DNA from: Pyxidicoccus caerfyrddinensis | Lineage (GTDB): Bacteria; Myxococcota; Myxococcia; Myxococcales; Myxococcaceae | DNA: 64,000 bases | Assembly (NCBI RefSeq): GCF_010894405.1 | Contig: NZ_JAAIYA010000002.1 | Location: 620,001 to 684,000 of the forward strand | Reading direction: 5' to 3' | Shown: positions 16,569 to 25,576 of the stretch, piece by piece | Position numbering within the stretch: position 1 is the stretch's first letter | Layout of the letters: every line of letters starts with the position of its first letter | Notes under the pieces: model-generated | Told to the model about the DNA's origin: nothing | Database searches by the model: none | The model's input: only the letters and a program-made list of their open reading frames with translations | Translations under genes and position numbers: made by a program

Positions 16569-18047
16569 ATGCGCCTCTCGGCATACGCGGCTGTGGCACT
16601 GGCATGGATGATGGTGGGCTGCGCGGCCCACCGCAGTGGCAGTGAGCTGGAAATCCCGGACCGGGAGGCCATCTATGAGCGGCCCCTGGAGGAGATGTGG
16701 CCGGAGGTCCGCACCTTCTTCACGGAGAACAACCTGCCCTTCCGCGAGGACAAGGGCAGCATGGTGCTCCAGACCGAGTGGCGGCAGGAGTTCGGCGGCT
16801 CGAAGATTGCCGGCTACTGGCATCGCTACCTGGTGCTGGGCAAGCGCGAGTCGCCCACCCAGAGCAAGCTCTGGGTCATCCGCATCACCAAGAGCGCGAA
16901 CAAGGCGCTGTCCAGGCCCGGGAAGGAGATCGACTGGGGCGTCAGCCGGGCCCTTGGGGGACCCGATGGTGACGGCGGCTTCCTGAGCCCCGAGGACATG
17001 GAGGCCTACTTCGACGCGCCGCAGGGGGATAACTCCTACTTCGCGGAGTCGGGCCAGGGCACGCGAGACCTGGTGATGGAGTGGAAGGTGTTCCGCGGCA
17101 TCAGCCCCAAGCTGGCGAAGAGTGAGAACGTCCCGAAGCCGGTGCGCGTGGCCAAGGCACCGAATGCGAAGGAAGCGCCCAATGCCATGGACGTTGAATG
17201 CGGGCTGCCCATCATCGGCCTGGCGAAGCAGGTGAAGAAGGGCGGGGTGCTGCTGCTCGGAGAGATGCACGGCACGCAGGAGGTGCCGCGCTTCCTGGCG
17301 CAGACGGTGTGCCAGACGACGGTGGCGGGCACGCCGGTGACGGTGGGGCTGGAGCTGCCGCTGGAGAACCAGACGCGCGTGGACACGTTCCTGGAGAGCG
17401 CTGGCACCGAGGACGACTGGCTGAAGCTGATGGAGGCCCCCTTCTGGCGCAGCCCGTATCCGGACGGCCGCAGCAGCGAGGCGGTGGCCAACATGCTGGA
17501 GCAGCTGCGCCAGCTGCGCTCGCGCGGGCTGGACGTGGAGGTCTTCGTCTTCGACCATCCGAAGGGGCAGGGGCAGGAGCGTGAGAAGGCGATGGCCGCC
17601 ACGGTGAAGCAGCAGGTGGAGTCGTCCAATGACCGCTTCTACGTGGTGCTCTCGGGCAACATCCACGCACGCACGAAGGCGGGACTGCCGTGGGACAAGA
17701 AGTACCGCCCCATGGGCCTGCTGCTGAAGGATGAGCTGGATGAAGTCGCGGCGCTGGACATGGCGTACGACAGCGGCTCGGCGTGGATTTGCGCGGTGGA
17801 CAGCAAGGGCGTGAAGGACAGGCTGGACTGCGGCATCCGCAACGCGAAGGGCAAGGACAACGGGGACCGCTTCTTCATGCACCAGTGGGATGGCACGAGC
17901 GACGCGGGCTACGACGGCGTCTTCTACGTGGGCCCGGTGAATGCGTCCGCACCCGCGGTGCAGAAGGGGATGGGGCGCCCGGGGAGCAATGACAACTCGG
18001 CGCATCCGCTGAAGGACGAGGGCTCCTCGTTCGCGTCCACGCGTTGA
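16569..18047 (+). CDS. ChaN-like lipoprotein, paralogue 2
   Basis: The 492-residue protein has the same plan as paralogue 1: lipoprotein signal (AAVALAWMMVGCAAHRS), BamC-like region, linker, then ChaN-like domain with LLLGEMHGTQE and SGNIHARTKAGLPW. The ChaN-like part is almost identical to paralogue 1, while the signal peptide and the mid-protein linker have drifted more, which fits a recent tandem duplication under selection on the C-terminal domain. ATG 16569 has an excellent AAGGAG nine bases upstream, unlike the hidden site of paralogue 1, so the two copies are probably translated under different control. Function inferred from family only. Confidence 0.8.
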   Translation: MRLSAYAAVALAWMMVGCAAHRSGSELEIPDREAIYERPLEEMWPEVRTFFTENNLPFREDKGSMVLQTEWRQEFGGSKIAGYWHRYLVLGKRESPTQSKLWVIRITKSANKALSRPGKEIDWGVSRALGGPDGDGGFLSPEDMEAYFDAPQGDNSYFAESGQGTRDLVMEWKVFRGISPKLAKSENVPKPVRVAKAPNAKEAPNAMDVECGLPIIGLAKQVKKGGVLLLGEMHGTQEVPRFLAQTVCQTTVAGTPVTVGLELPLENQTRVDTFLESAGTEDDWLKLMEAPFWRSPYPDGRSSEAVANMLEQLRQLRSRGLDVEVFVFDHPKGQGQEREKAMAATVKQQVESSNDRFYVVLSGNIHARTKAGLPWDKKYRPMGLLLKDELDEVAALDMAYDSGSAWICAVDSKGVKDRLDCGIRNAKGKDNGDRFFMHQWDGTSDAGYDGVFYVGPVNASAPAVQKGMGRPGSNDNSAHPLKDEGSSFASTR

Positions 18048-18113
18048 CGGTGGCATGCGGCGGGTGGCCTCGCCGCTGCTGCGGCTCCCGGTCGGCTGGC
18101 ATACGCTGACCGG

Positions 18114-19502
18114 GTGAGCGAAACCATCGTCTACCAGCCGGACCTCCTCTACACCGGAGGCCGGTTCCACGAAGGGCGCGCCCTGGGCGTGAGCGCGGAC
18201 GGCCTCGTCCTTCATGAGGGCCCCGTGCCCGCCGGGGCGCGCACCGTCCGGCTGCCGGGGCGCGCGCTGCTGCCGGGGCTCGTCAACGGCCACTCGCACG
18301 CCTTCCAGCGCCTCATCCGCGGCCGCACGGAGTACGTGGCCTCCGGCCGCGAGGCGGACGACTTCTGGAGCTGGCGCGAGGCCATGTACCGCGCCGCCGA
18401 GTCACTGGGCCCGGAGGACGTGTACACCGCCTCGCGGCAGGCCTTCGTGGAGATGGCCCTGGCCGGCATCACCACCGTGGGCGAGTTCCACTACCTCCAC
18501 CACCAGGCGGACGGCACTCCGTACGCGGACCGCAACACGCTGGCGCACGCCGTCATCCGCGCCGCGAGGGACGTGGGCCTGCGCATCTGCCTGCTGCGCG
18601 TGGGCTACGCGCGCGCCGGCTTCAACGTCCCGGCCAACCCCCGCCAGCGGCGCTTCATCGACAGGGACGTGGACGGCTTCCTCGCCTCGGCGGAGTCGCT
18701 CGCGCACGAGACGCGGGACGACGCGGCGGTCAGCGTGGGCCTCGCCCCGCACAGCGTGCGCGCGGTGACGCGCGAATGGCTGGCCTCGGTCGCCAGCGCG
18801 TCCTCCCGGAGTTTCCCCGTGCACATGCACGTGGCGGAGCAGCCGAAGGAAATCGAGGCGTGTCTCGCCGAGCATGGCCGGCGTCCGGTGGAGTTGCTGG
18901 CGGACCTGGGGCTGCTCGGCCCGCGCTTCACCGCCGTGCACGGCGTGCACCTGACGGACGCGGAGGTGGCGCTGCTGGGCGGGGCGAAGGCGACGGTGTG
19001 CGCGTGTCCCTCCACCGAGCGCAACCTGGGCGACGGCATCGTCCCCGCGGACGCACTGGTGCGGGCGGGGGCGCGCATCAGCCTCGGCTCGGACAGCCAG
19101 GCCACGGTGGACCTGCTGGACGAGGCAAGGCAGCTGGAGGGCCACCTGCGGCTGGCACGGCTGCGGCGCGCGGTGCTGGACCCGGGCCGTGGCGCGATGG
19201 ACGGGCTGGCGGCGCGGCTGCTGGACATGGCCACCGCCCAGGGCGCGCACAGCCTGGGCCTGTCCACGGGCACCCTGGAGCCGGGGAAGCCCGCTGACTT
19301 CTTCACGGTGGACCTGCACCACCCGTCCCTCACCGGCGCGAGCCTGGAGTCGCTGCTCGCCGCCATCGTCTTCGGCGCGGACAAGGCGGCGGTACGCGAG
19401 GTGGCGGTGGCTGGGCGCGTGGTGGTGAGCGATGGCCGTCACCCGCTCGCGGAGGAGAGCGGCCGCGCCTTCCACGCGCTGTCCCGCTCGCTGTACCCGT
19501 AG
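18114..19502 (+). CDS. hutF: formimidoylglutamate deiminase HutF
   Basis: The 462-residue cytoplasmic enzyme belongs to the amidohydrolase superfamily. The first metal motif is GHSHAFQR (His60 and His62); the later zinc and active-site blocks are HMHVAEQ (about 239-245), the AVHGVHL block, and the SLGSDSQATVDLLDEARQLE region. The latter is typical of HutF, which converts N-formimidoyl-glutamate to N-formyl-glutamate in histidine breakdown; related guanine or chlorohydrolase-type enzymes are the alternative. The start is GTG 18114, with no strong Shine-Dalgarno. No other hut gene is present; it sits alone between two lipoprotein paralogues, which suggests that hutF was inserted between them or that a copy was moved past it. 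Confidence 0.85.
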   Translation: MSETIVYQPDLLYTGGRFHEGRALGVSADGLVLHEGPVPAGARTVRLPGRALLPGLVNGHSHAFQRLIRGRTEYVASGREADDFWSWREAMYRAAESLGPEDVYTASRQAFVEMALAGITTVGEFHYLHHQADGTPYADRNTLAHAVIRAARDVGLRICLLRVGYARAGFNVPANPRQRRFIDRDVDGFLASAESLAHETRDDAAVSVGLAPHSVRAVTREWLASVASASSRSFPVHMHVAEQPKEIEACLAEHGRRPVELLADLGLLGPRFTAVHGVHLTDAEVALLGGAKATVCACPSTERNLGDGIVPADALVRAGARISLGSDSQATVDLLDEARQLEGHLRLARLRRAVLDPGRGAMDGLAARLLDMATAQGAHSLGLSTGTLEPGKPADFFTVDLHHPSLTGASLESLLAAIVFGADKAAVREVAVAGRVVVSDGRHPLAEESGRAFHALSRSLYP

Positions 19503-19575
19503 GCTCCCGCCGCCCCCGATATGTCCCGTGGAGCGCTGCGTTTGTTGCGCGGGGTCGTCAGAAGCGGAGGGGCGA

Positions 19576-21087
19576 ATGCGCTCGACGGTGTATGCGGCGG
19601 TGACGCTGTTGTGTGTCCTGGCGGGGTGTGCGGCCCGCCAGGGAGACCTGGACCTGCCGGACCGGGAGGCCATCTATGACAGGCCCCTGGAAGAGGTCTG
19701 GCCGGAGGTCCGCCAGTTCTTCACCGACAACAACCTCCCCTTCCGTGAGGACAAGGGCAGCAACGTGCTCCAGACGGAGTGGCGCGAGGAGTTCGGCGGC
19801 TCGAAGGTGTCGGGCTACTGGCACCGCTACCTCGTGCTGGGCAAGCGCGAGTCGCCCACGAAGAGCAAGCTGTGGGTCATCCGCATCACCAAGAGCGCGA
19901 ACAAAGCGCTGTCCCAGGCGGGCAAGGAGCTGGACTGGGGGCCCAGCCGCACCCTGGGGCTGGGCGGCGGGGGCACGCCGGGGGATGGGGCCAGCAGCGA
20001 CTCGAGCGGTGAGCCCCTCCTGAGCGTCGAGGACTTCGAGGAACGCTTCGACGCGCCGAAAGGAGAGAACTCCCACTTCGCGGAGTCCGGCCAGGGCACG
20101 CGAGACCTGACCATGGAGTGGAAGGTGTTCCGCGTCGTGGCGCCGAAGCTGGCGAAGGCGGAGAACGCACCCAAGCCGGTGCAGGTGGTGGCGAAGGCGC
20201 CGGAGGCGAAGCAGGCGCCCGATGCCATGGCCATGGAGTGCGGGCTGCCCATCATCGGCCTGGGCAAGCAGGTGAAGAAGGGCGGGGTGCTGCTGCTGGG
20301 AGAGCTGCACGGCACGCAGGAGGTGCCGCGCTTCCTGGCGCAGGCGTCCTGCCAATCGGTGGTGGCGGGCACGCCGGTGACGGTGGGGCTGGAGCTGCCG
20401 GTGGAGAGCCAGGAGCGCGTGGCGGACTTCCTCACCAGCGAGGGCACGGACGCGGACTGGCTGAAGCTGATGGACGCGCCCTTCTGGCGCAGCCCGTACC
20501 CGGACGGGCGCAACAGCGAGGCGATGGCGAACATGCTGGAGCAGCTCCGCCAGCTCCGCGCCCGCGGTCTGGATGTGGAGGTCTTCGTCTTCGACCACCC
20601 ACAGCTGCGGGCGCAGGTGCGCGAGGAGGCCATGGCGGCCACGGTGCTGGCGCGCGTGCAGCACGCGCCGGACCGCTTCTTCCTCGTGGTCAGCGGCAAC
20701 ATCCACCCGCGCACGAAGCCCGGGCTGCCGTGGGACGGGAAGTACCAGCCCATGGGCCTGCTGCTGTCCAAGCACGTGAAGGACGTGGTGGCGCTGGACA
20801 TGGCGTACGACAGCGGCTCGGCGTGGATTTGCGCCGTGGACGGCAAGGGCACGAAGAGCCAGCTGGACTGCGGCGTGCGCGAGGCGAAGGGCAAGGACAA
20901 CGGCGACCGCTTCTTCGTCCACGTGTGGGGCGGGGCGAACGACGCGGGCTACCACGGCGTCTTCTACGTGGGGCCGGTGAGCGCGTCGGCGCCCGCGGTC
21001 TTCAAGGGCCTGGGCCGTCCGGGGGCGGACGAGGACTCCCTGCACCCGATGCCGGCGCCCATGAATCCGGTGGCATCCGTCCGCTGA
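19576..21087 (+). CDS. ChaN-like lipoprotein, paralogue 3
   Basis: This third copy (503 residues) is more diverged. It keeps the lipoprotein signal (AAVTLLCVLAGCAARQ), the BamC-like region (REAIYDRPLEEVWPEVRQFF) and the ChaN-like domain (LLLGELHGTQEVPRFL, SGNIHPRTKPGLPW), but GEMHG is now GELHG. It also has a glycine/serine-rich insert of about 15 residues after the BamC-like region. It is the oldest branch of the three by eye. ATG 19576 follows GGAGGGG. The frame extends upstream without a signal peptide, and this extension is not used. Function unknown. Confidence 0.78.
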   Translation: MRSTVYAAVTLLCVLAGCAARQGDLDLPDREAIYDRPLEEVWPEVRQFFTDNNLPFREDKGSNVLQTEWREEFGGSKVSGYWHRYLVLGKRESPTKSKLWVIRITKSANKALSQAGKELDWGPSRTLGLGGGGTPGDGASSDSSGEPLLSVEDFEERFDAPKGENSHFAESGQGTRDLTMEWKVFRVVAPKLAKAENAPKPVQVVAKAPEAKQAPDAMAMECGLPIIGLGKQVKKGGVLLLGELHGTQEVPRFLAQASCQSVVAGTPVTVGLELPVESQERVADFLTSEGTDADWLKLMDAPFWRSPYPDGRNSEAMANMLEQLRQLRARGLDVEVFVFDHPQLRAQVREEAMAATVLARVQHAPDRFFLVVSGNIHPRTKPGLPWDGKYQPMGLLLSKHVKDVVALDMAYDSGSAWICAVDGKGTKSQLDCGVREAKGKDNGDRFFVHVWGGANDAGYHGVFYVGPVSASAPAVFKGLGRPGADEDSLHPMPAPMNPVASVR

Positions 21088-21098
21088 AGGGCAGGGGG

Positions 21099-21152
21099 CC
21101 TCCAGGGGCTGGCGCGCGGTGCCGGGCGGTGGCATGACGCGGCTCCTGGAGG
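21099..21152 (+). promoter_or_regulatory. possible long-range pairing over the deacetylase ribosome-binding site
   Basis: CCTCCAGG (21099-21106) and CCTGGAGG (21145-21152) are perfectly complementary, with 38 nt between them. The second arm contains the Shine-Dalgarno of the gene starting at 21161. A loop this long makes the structure weaker and the case is only suggestive. Confidence 0.25.
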
Positions 21153-21160
21153 TCGTCCCC

Positions 21161-22303
21161 ATGAGCGACACGCTGCCCGCGCTGCGAGCCACCCTGACGG
21201 AGCTGGTGGCCATGGACACCACGTCCGCCCGCCCCAACGCCCCGCTGGTGGACTACGCGCAGGCGAAGCTGGAGGCCGCGGGCTTCACCGCCGAGCGCCA
21301 GCGCTACACCGACGACGCGGGCGTGGAGAAGGTGAACCTCGTCGCGGTGAAGGGCGGCTCTGGCTCCGGCCGCGCCGAGCTGGCGCTGGTGGGGCACACC
21401 GACTGCGTTCCGTTCGACCCGGCGTGGACGGACGCGCTGCGGCTGACGGAGAAGGAGGGCAAGCTCTACGCGCGCGGCGCATGTGACACCAAGGGCTTCA
21501 TCGCCTGCGCGCTGCACGCGGCCCTCGAGGCCGAGCGCGTGCGGGCCCCGCTGATGGTGGTGCTCACCGCTGACGAGGAGGTGGGCCTCGTCGGTGCGAA
21601 GAAGCTGGTGGAGGCCGGACTGGGCCGCGCGCGCCACGCGATTGTCGGCGAGCCCACGCGGCTCACCCCGGTGCGCGCCAACAAGGGCTACTGCCTGGCG
21701 GAGGTGGAGGTGCTGGGCAAGGAGGGCCACAGCGCGTACCCGGAGTCGGGCGCGTCGGCCATCTTCCGCGCCGGGCGCTTCCTCCAGCGGCTGGAGCACC
21801 TGGCCACCACGGTGCTGCGCGACGACCGCGACGAGGGCTTCCAGCCCCCCTTCACCACGGTGAATGTCGGCGTCATCCAGGGCGGCAAGGCGAAGAACAT
21901 CATCCCCGGCGCGTGCCGCTTCATCGTCGAGTGGCGCCCCATCCCCGGCCAGTCGACGGACCGGGTGCCGCAAATGCTGGAGTCCATCCGCCAGGAATTG
22001 GTTCGGGACGAGCCCGCCTTCGAGGCCCACATCCGCGTGGTGCGCACGGACCGGGGCGTGAATACGCGGGCGGACGCGGAGGTGGTGCGCTTCCTGGCCG
22101 AGGCCAGCGGCAACGCGCCCACCACGGTGTCCTTCGGCACGGAGGCCCCGCAGATGACGGAGCTGGGCGCCGAGGCCGTGGTGTTCGGCCCCGGCGACAT
22201 CCGCGTGGCGCACCAGACGGGGGAGTACGTCCCCATGGAAGACCTGGTGCGCTGCGAGGCCGCGCTGTCACGCGCCGTGGCGCACTTCTGCGGCGGGCGC
22301 TGA
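21161..22303 (+). CDS. argE: acetylornithine deacetylase-like M20 metallopeptidase
   Basis: The 380-residue protein is a complete M20 family di-zinc hydrolase. Visible metal and catalytic residues are His79 and Asp81 in GHTDCVP, Asp109 in ARGACDTKG, the general base pair Glu139-Glu140 in TADEEVG, and a later His in PGDIRVAHQTGE. Length and motif spacing fit ArgE, which removes acetate from N-acetylornithine in arginine synthesis; a related succinyl-diaminopimelate desuccinylase is the main alternative. ATG 21161 is preferred because GGAGG lies nine bases upstream, although in-frame GTG 21119 and ATG 21134 exist. The gene converges on the following secreted-protein gene with a 10-bp gap. Confidence 0.85.
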   Translation: MSDTLPALRATLTELVAMDTTSARPNAPLVDYAQAKLEAAGFTAERQRYTDDAGVEKVNLVAVKGGSGSGRAELALVGHTDCVPFDPAWTDALRLTEKEGKLYARGACDTKGFIACALHAALEAERVRAPLMVVLTADEEVGLVGAKKLVEAGLGRARHAIVGEPTRLTPVRANKGYCLAEVEVLGKEGHSAYPESGASAIFRAGRFLQRLEHLATTVLRDDRDEGFQPPFTTVNVGVIQGGKAKNIIPGACRFIVEWRPIPGQSTDRVPQMLESIRQELVRDEPAFEAHIRVVRTDRGVNTRADAEVVRFLAEASGNAPTTVSFGTEAPQMTELGAEAVVFGPGDIRVAHQTGEYVPMEDLVRCEAALSRAVAHFCGGR

Positions 22304-22313
22304 GCCCGCGTGC

Positions 22314-23780
22314 TCAGGGCTCCTGGCCGGGACGGTCGTCGAAGAGCTGCACCCAGCGACCGTCGAAGCCGCCGTACGCCGGCAGGTACCATGGCCCCGG
22401 CAGCCAGAAGCCGGCCTCCACGCCGTCCGTCGAGTCGACGGTGCCGGCGTGGACGAAGTAGTCGTGCTGCCACCAGAAGGAGTTGGGTGACGTGGGGTAG
22501 CCGCTGGCGCTCGCGCGCGTCTGGCCGCGCGAGTCCACCGCCGTGCTGGCATACGAGTTGTCCTTGAAGGCACCCGAGCCGCCGCCGCCCGTGTCCGACG
22601 CATTGGCGTTCAGCTCGTAGGTGCCGAAGAACCAGCTCTTGGCGGGGTAGCCCTCGCGGTCATCCTCGTTCTCGATGTCGCGCGTCTTCGCGAAGAAGCG
22701 ATTCATCCCGCTGCTGACTTCCGACACGCCGGACTCGTTGGAGATGGGGCTCTCCATCCAGACATCCACCACCGGGTCGGTGTTCAGCCAGTGCGTCGCG
22801 TAGCCGCCGTACTGCCAATGCGTGGGGAGGATGTCCGCGAGGTCCTGCAGCTCGTAGGTGATGCGCTTCACGTTGGGCCACGTCACCGAGCTGCCGTTGT
22901 CGGAGCGGCTCGCGAGCGAGTCCGCCGTCGCGTAGGTGATGCCGCGCGCGCCGAAGGCGGAGACCGCCGCGGGCGAGCCCTGCGGCACGAAGGCGTAGTG
23001 GACCTTCTTCCGGCCGTCGTCGTTGTTCACGTCGACCTCCGCCTTCGCGGTGGACGAGGCCATCTGCGTGGCAATCCACGCATACGTGTCGCCGACGAAG
23101 CGCAGCTCCTGCCCATGCGGGGCCAGCAGCTTGTCGGACCACTCGGCCTGCCAGATGAGCAGGTGCTTGCCCGTGGACGCATGCATGAAGTTGAGCTCCG
23201 CGCTGCCCTGCGCGCGGATGACGTTGCGCTTGTGCTGCGTCACCACGGCGTACGCGACGGACTCGCCGCTGCCCGGCGCGCCGACCACGTTCTTCACCAG
23301 TATCTCCACGCGCTCCCAGTCGTGGAGCTGCCAGTCGCCGGCCGCGTTCTTGTCGAGCGCATGGTAGATGTGGAACGTGAGGACGAGGTTCTTCGCTCCG
23401 CCGTCCATGAACTCGATGAGCGACGTGTAGAGCGTGGGGCGGATGCGCCAACGGTCATACGTGCTCGGCCCGGTGCGCGAGGCATCCACGTACTGGTTGA
23501 TGCTCTTCCAGTGCAGCTTGTTGTTGGAGAAGTCCCCGTCCTGGTCGAAGTCGAAGTTCGTAATCCAGTCGTAGCCATGCCGGCTGTCGTTGCCGTTGGC
23601 GCGCTTGAAGACGATGGGCGCGTAGTACTGGAGGAACGCCTGCCGCTGCGCGGTGCTCAGCGTCCACGCCTGCGCGTGCGCGGGAGATGCGGACCCCACC
23701 AGACAGGCGAGGGTGACGGCGAGGGTGCCAAGGACTCCAAGTCTTCTGGGTGTTCTGGTCTGTCGTGTATTCAGGGTCAT
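22314..23780 (-). CDS. secreted protein of unknown function with an HDWE motif
   Basis: The 488-residue protein has a Sec signal peptide (LGTLAVTLACLVGSASPAHA, cleavage near residue 36). The mature part is rich in aromatic residues and starts LSTAQRQAFLQYYAPIVFKR. The motif GDWQLHDWERVEILVKNV (about residues 153-170) recalls the HDWE block of NPP1-type proteins and of the bacterial Vps62-like family, but the rest does not let me claim membership. No catalytic set is evident. The start ATG 23780 is the last methionine before the signal peptide and has little Shine-Dalgarno. It is divergent from the reductase gene, 99 bp away. Confidence 0.6.
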   Translation of the reverse strand: MTLNTRQTRTPRRLGVLGTLAVTLACLVGSASPAHAQAWTLSTAQRQAFLQYYAPIVFKRANGNDSRHGYDWITNFDFDQDGDFSNNKLHWKSINQYVDASRTGPSTYDRWRIRPTLYTSLIEFMDGGAKNLVLTFHIYHALDKNAAGDWQLHDWERVEILVKNVVGAPGSGESVAYAVVTQHKRNVIRAQGSAELNFMHASTGKHLLIWQAEWSDKLLAPHGQELRFVGDTYAWIATQMASSTAKAEVDVNNDDGRKKVHYAFVPQGSPAAVSAFGARGITYATADSLASRSDNGSSVTWPNVKRITYELQDLADILPTHWQYGGYATHWLNTDPVVDVWMESPISNESGVSEVSSGMNRFFAKTRDIENEDDREGYPAKSWFFGTYELNANASDTGGGGSGAFKDNSYASTAVDSRGQTRASASGYPTSPNSFWWQHDYFVHAGTVDSTDGVEAGFWLPGPWYLPAYGGFDGRWVQLFDDRPGQEP

Positions 23781-23879
23781 GGCCCGGGTAAACGATGGAG
23801 GGCTCGTCCGTGTCAACGGGTGTCTGCGCCCGGGAGTGGGCCCTGTTAAGAGAGCGGCCACCTTCGCTTCGGGCCCGCC

Positions 23880-24470
23880 ATGAGCACGACCTCTCGCAAC
23901 GTCCTCTTCCTTCTCTCCAGCTCCCGCGAGGGCGGCAACGCCGAGCAGCTCGCGCGCCAGGCCGCGCTGTCGCTTCCGCCCGGCACGGTGGTGGACTGGC
24001 TGCGGCTGGAGGAGCACCTGCGCCAGCCCTTCAGGGATTTGCGCCACGCACCGGGCGGCTATCCGAAGCCGGGGCCGGAGCTGCTCGCGCTGGCGGAGCG
24101 CACGCTGGCGGCGGACGAGCTGGTCATCGTGTCGCCGGTGTACTGGTACAACCTGTCCTCCACGGCGCAGCACTACCTGGAGCACTGGTCCTGGTGGCTG
24201 CGCGTGCCGGAGCTGCGCTTCCGCGAGCGGATGCGCGGCAGGGTGCTGTCCTTCGTCACCGCGCACTCCTCCGAGGAGGATGACGCCGTCGCGCAGCCGC
24301 CCATCCAGAGCCTGCGCCTGTCCGCGGACTACCTGGGCCTGCGCTGGCGCGGCGCGCTCATCGGTCATGGCTCCGCGCCGGGGCAGGTGCTCACGGACAG
24401 CCGCGCGCTCGACGCGGCCCGCGAGTTCCTGGTGCGTCCGCTGGAGGCGGCGGACACCCGGGCGGCGTGA
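23880..24470 (+). CDS. flavodoxin-fold NAD(P)H-dependent oxidoreductase
   Basis: The 196-residue soluble protein opens with a flavodoxin-like first strand and FMN phosphate loop (VLFLLSSSREGGNAEQLARQ, about residues 8-27). The second key segment is DELVIVSPVYWYNLSSTAQH (about 80-99), which holds the flavin ring in NADPH-dependent FMN reductases. It most likely passes electrons from NAD(P)H through bound FMN to a quinone or other small acceptor; the substrate is unknown. It is a lone gene with its own promoter in the 99-bp divergent gap. Confidence 0.78.
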   Translation: MSTTSRNVLFLLSSSREGGNAEQLARQAALSLPPGTVVDWLRLEEHLRQPFRDLRHAPGGYPKPGPELLALAERTLAADELVIVSPVYWYNLSSTAQHYLEHWSWWLRVPELRFRERMRGRVLSFVTAHSSEEDDAVAQPPIQSLRLSADYLGLRWRGALIGHGSAPGQVLTDSRALDAAREFLVRPLEAADTRAA

Positions 24471-24487
24471 GTCGACCTCACACGTCC

Positions 24488-24525
24488 CGTGCGATTTGAC
24501 GCACGCGGACGGCCCCCACTACGGT
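24488..24525 (+). promoter_or_regulatory. promoter with palindrome before the DUF2167 gene
   Basis: TTGACG (24496-24501), an 18-bp spacer and TACGGT (24520-24525) form a plausible promoter about 110 bp before the start codon. CGTGCG (24488-24493) and CGCACG (24500-24505) make a perfect 6-bp inverted repeat that overlaps the -35 box, as a repressor site would. Confidence 0.4.
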
Positions 24526-24633
24526 CCGCCGAATCCGGCCCAGGAGAGGGATTGAGGCACGCCGCCGTCAGGCGCGAGGTGCTCCCACGTCCCCTCGGGC
24601 GGTCCGGTTTCAACGCTCCTGAGGGGGAGTCAC

Positions 24634-25554
24634 ATGCAGCGTCGTTGGTGGATGTCCGTGGTGATGTCGTTGGTGGCGGTGACCACGTGGGCCCAGGCGC
24701 CCGCGCCCGAGGCGGCCCCGGCCGCCGAGCAGGAAGCCGCGGAGGACGCGGCGCCGCCCCTGCCCGAGCTCCACCCCCGCAAGGGCGAGGTGCTGCTGGG
24801 TGACGGGCTGGCGAAGATGAACGTCCCGGAGAACTTCGAGTACCTCTCGCCCGAGGACGCGCAGAAGGTGCTCGTGGAGGTGTGGGGCAACCCTCCGGGC
24901 ACGAAGACGCTGGGCATGCTGGTGCCCGCGGGCGTGCCCGTGGACGCGGACGACGGCTGGGGCGTGGTCATCGAGTACAGCGATGACGGCCACGTCGAGG
25001 ACGAGGACGCGGCGGACATCGACTACGCGGACCTGCTGAAGGACATGAAGGAGGGCACCGAGGAGGAGAATGCCGAGCGCACCAAGGCCGGCTACCCCGC
25101 CGTGCATCTCGTGGGCTGGGCCGCCACGCCCCACTATGACCAGGCCTCGCGCAAGCTCTATTGGGCGCAGGAGCTGGCCTTCGGCGAGTCGCCGGAGCAC
25201 ACGCTCAACTACAAGATTCGCCTGCTGGGCAAGGAGGGCGTGCTGGTGCTCAACGCCGTCTCCGGCATGAGCGCGCTGCCCCAGGTGGAGAAGGACATGA
25301 AGCAGGTGCTGGCCTTCACCGACTTCCAGCCCGGCCACCGCTACGCGGACTTCAACCCGTCCACCGGCCGCGTCGCCACCTACGGCATCGCGGGCCTCGT
25401 GGCCGGAAAGGTCGCCGCCAAGGCGGGCCTCTTCAAGGGGCTGATTGCCGTGCTCCTGGCCGGGAAGAAGGCCATCTTCGCCGGCATCGCGGTGCTCGTC
25501 GCCGCCCTGGGCAAGCTCTTCAAGCGCGGCGGCAACGAGGGCGGCACGCCCTGA
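24634..25554 (+). CDS. DUF2167 family membrane protein
   Basis: The 306-residue protein has a Sec signal peptide (VVMSLVAVTTWAQAP). The family core is clear: LGDGLAKMNVPENFEYLSPE near residue 55, then GVVIEYSDDGHVEDEDAADID and LNYKIRLLGKEGVLVLNAV. The C-terminus has one or two hydrophobic helices (about residues 250-293) ending in basic residues. These features match DUF2167, a membrane-anchored family of unknown role found beside stress genes. It is preceded by GAGGGGGAG. It ends in a shared terminator region facing the haloperoxidase gene. Confidence 0.88.
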   Translation: MQRRWWMSVVMSLVAVTTWAQAPAPEAAPAAEQEAAEDAAPPLPELHPRKGEVLLGDGLAKMNVPENFEYLSPEDAQKVLVEVWGNPPGTKTLGMLVPAGVPVDADDGWGVVIEYSDDGHVEDEDAADIDYADLLKDMKEGTEEENAERTKAGYPAVHLVGWAATPHYDQASRKLYWAQELAFGESPEHTLNYKIRLLGKEGVLVLNAVSGMSALPQVEKDMKQVLAFTDFQPGHRYADFNPSTGRVATYGIAGLVAGKVAAKAGLFKGLIAVLLAGKKAIFAGIAVLVAALGKLFKRGGNEGGTP

Positions 25555-25576
25555 GTTGAACGCGCATTCGAGATGA

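Noticed and set aside
14996-18047. Assembly duplication as explanation for lipoprotein copies 1 and 2
   Set aside because: The copies differ at many synonymous and amino-acid positions and have different leaders, so they are real paralogues.
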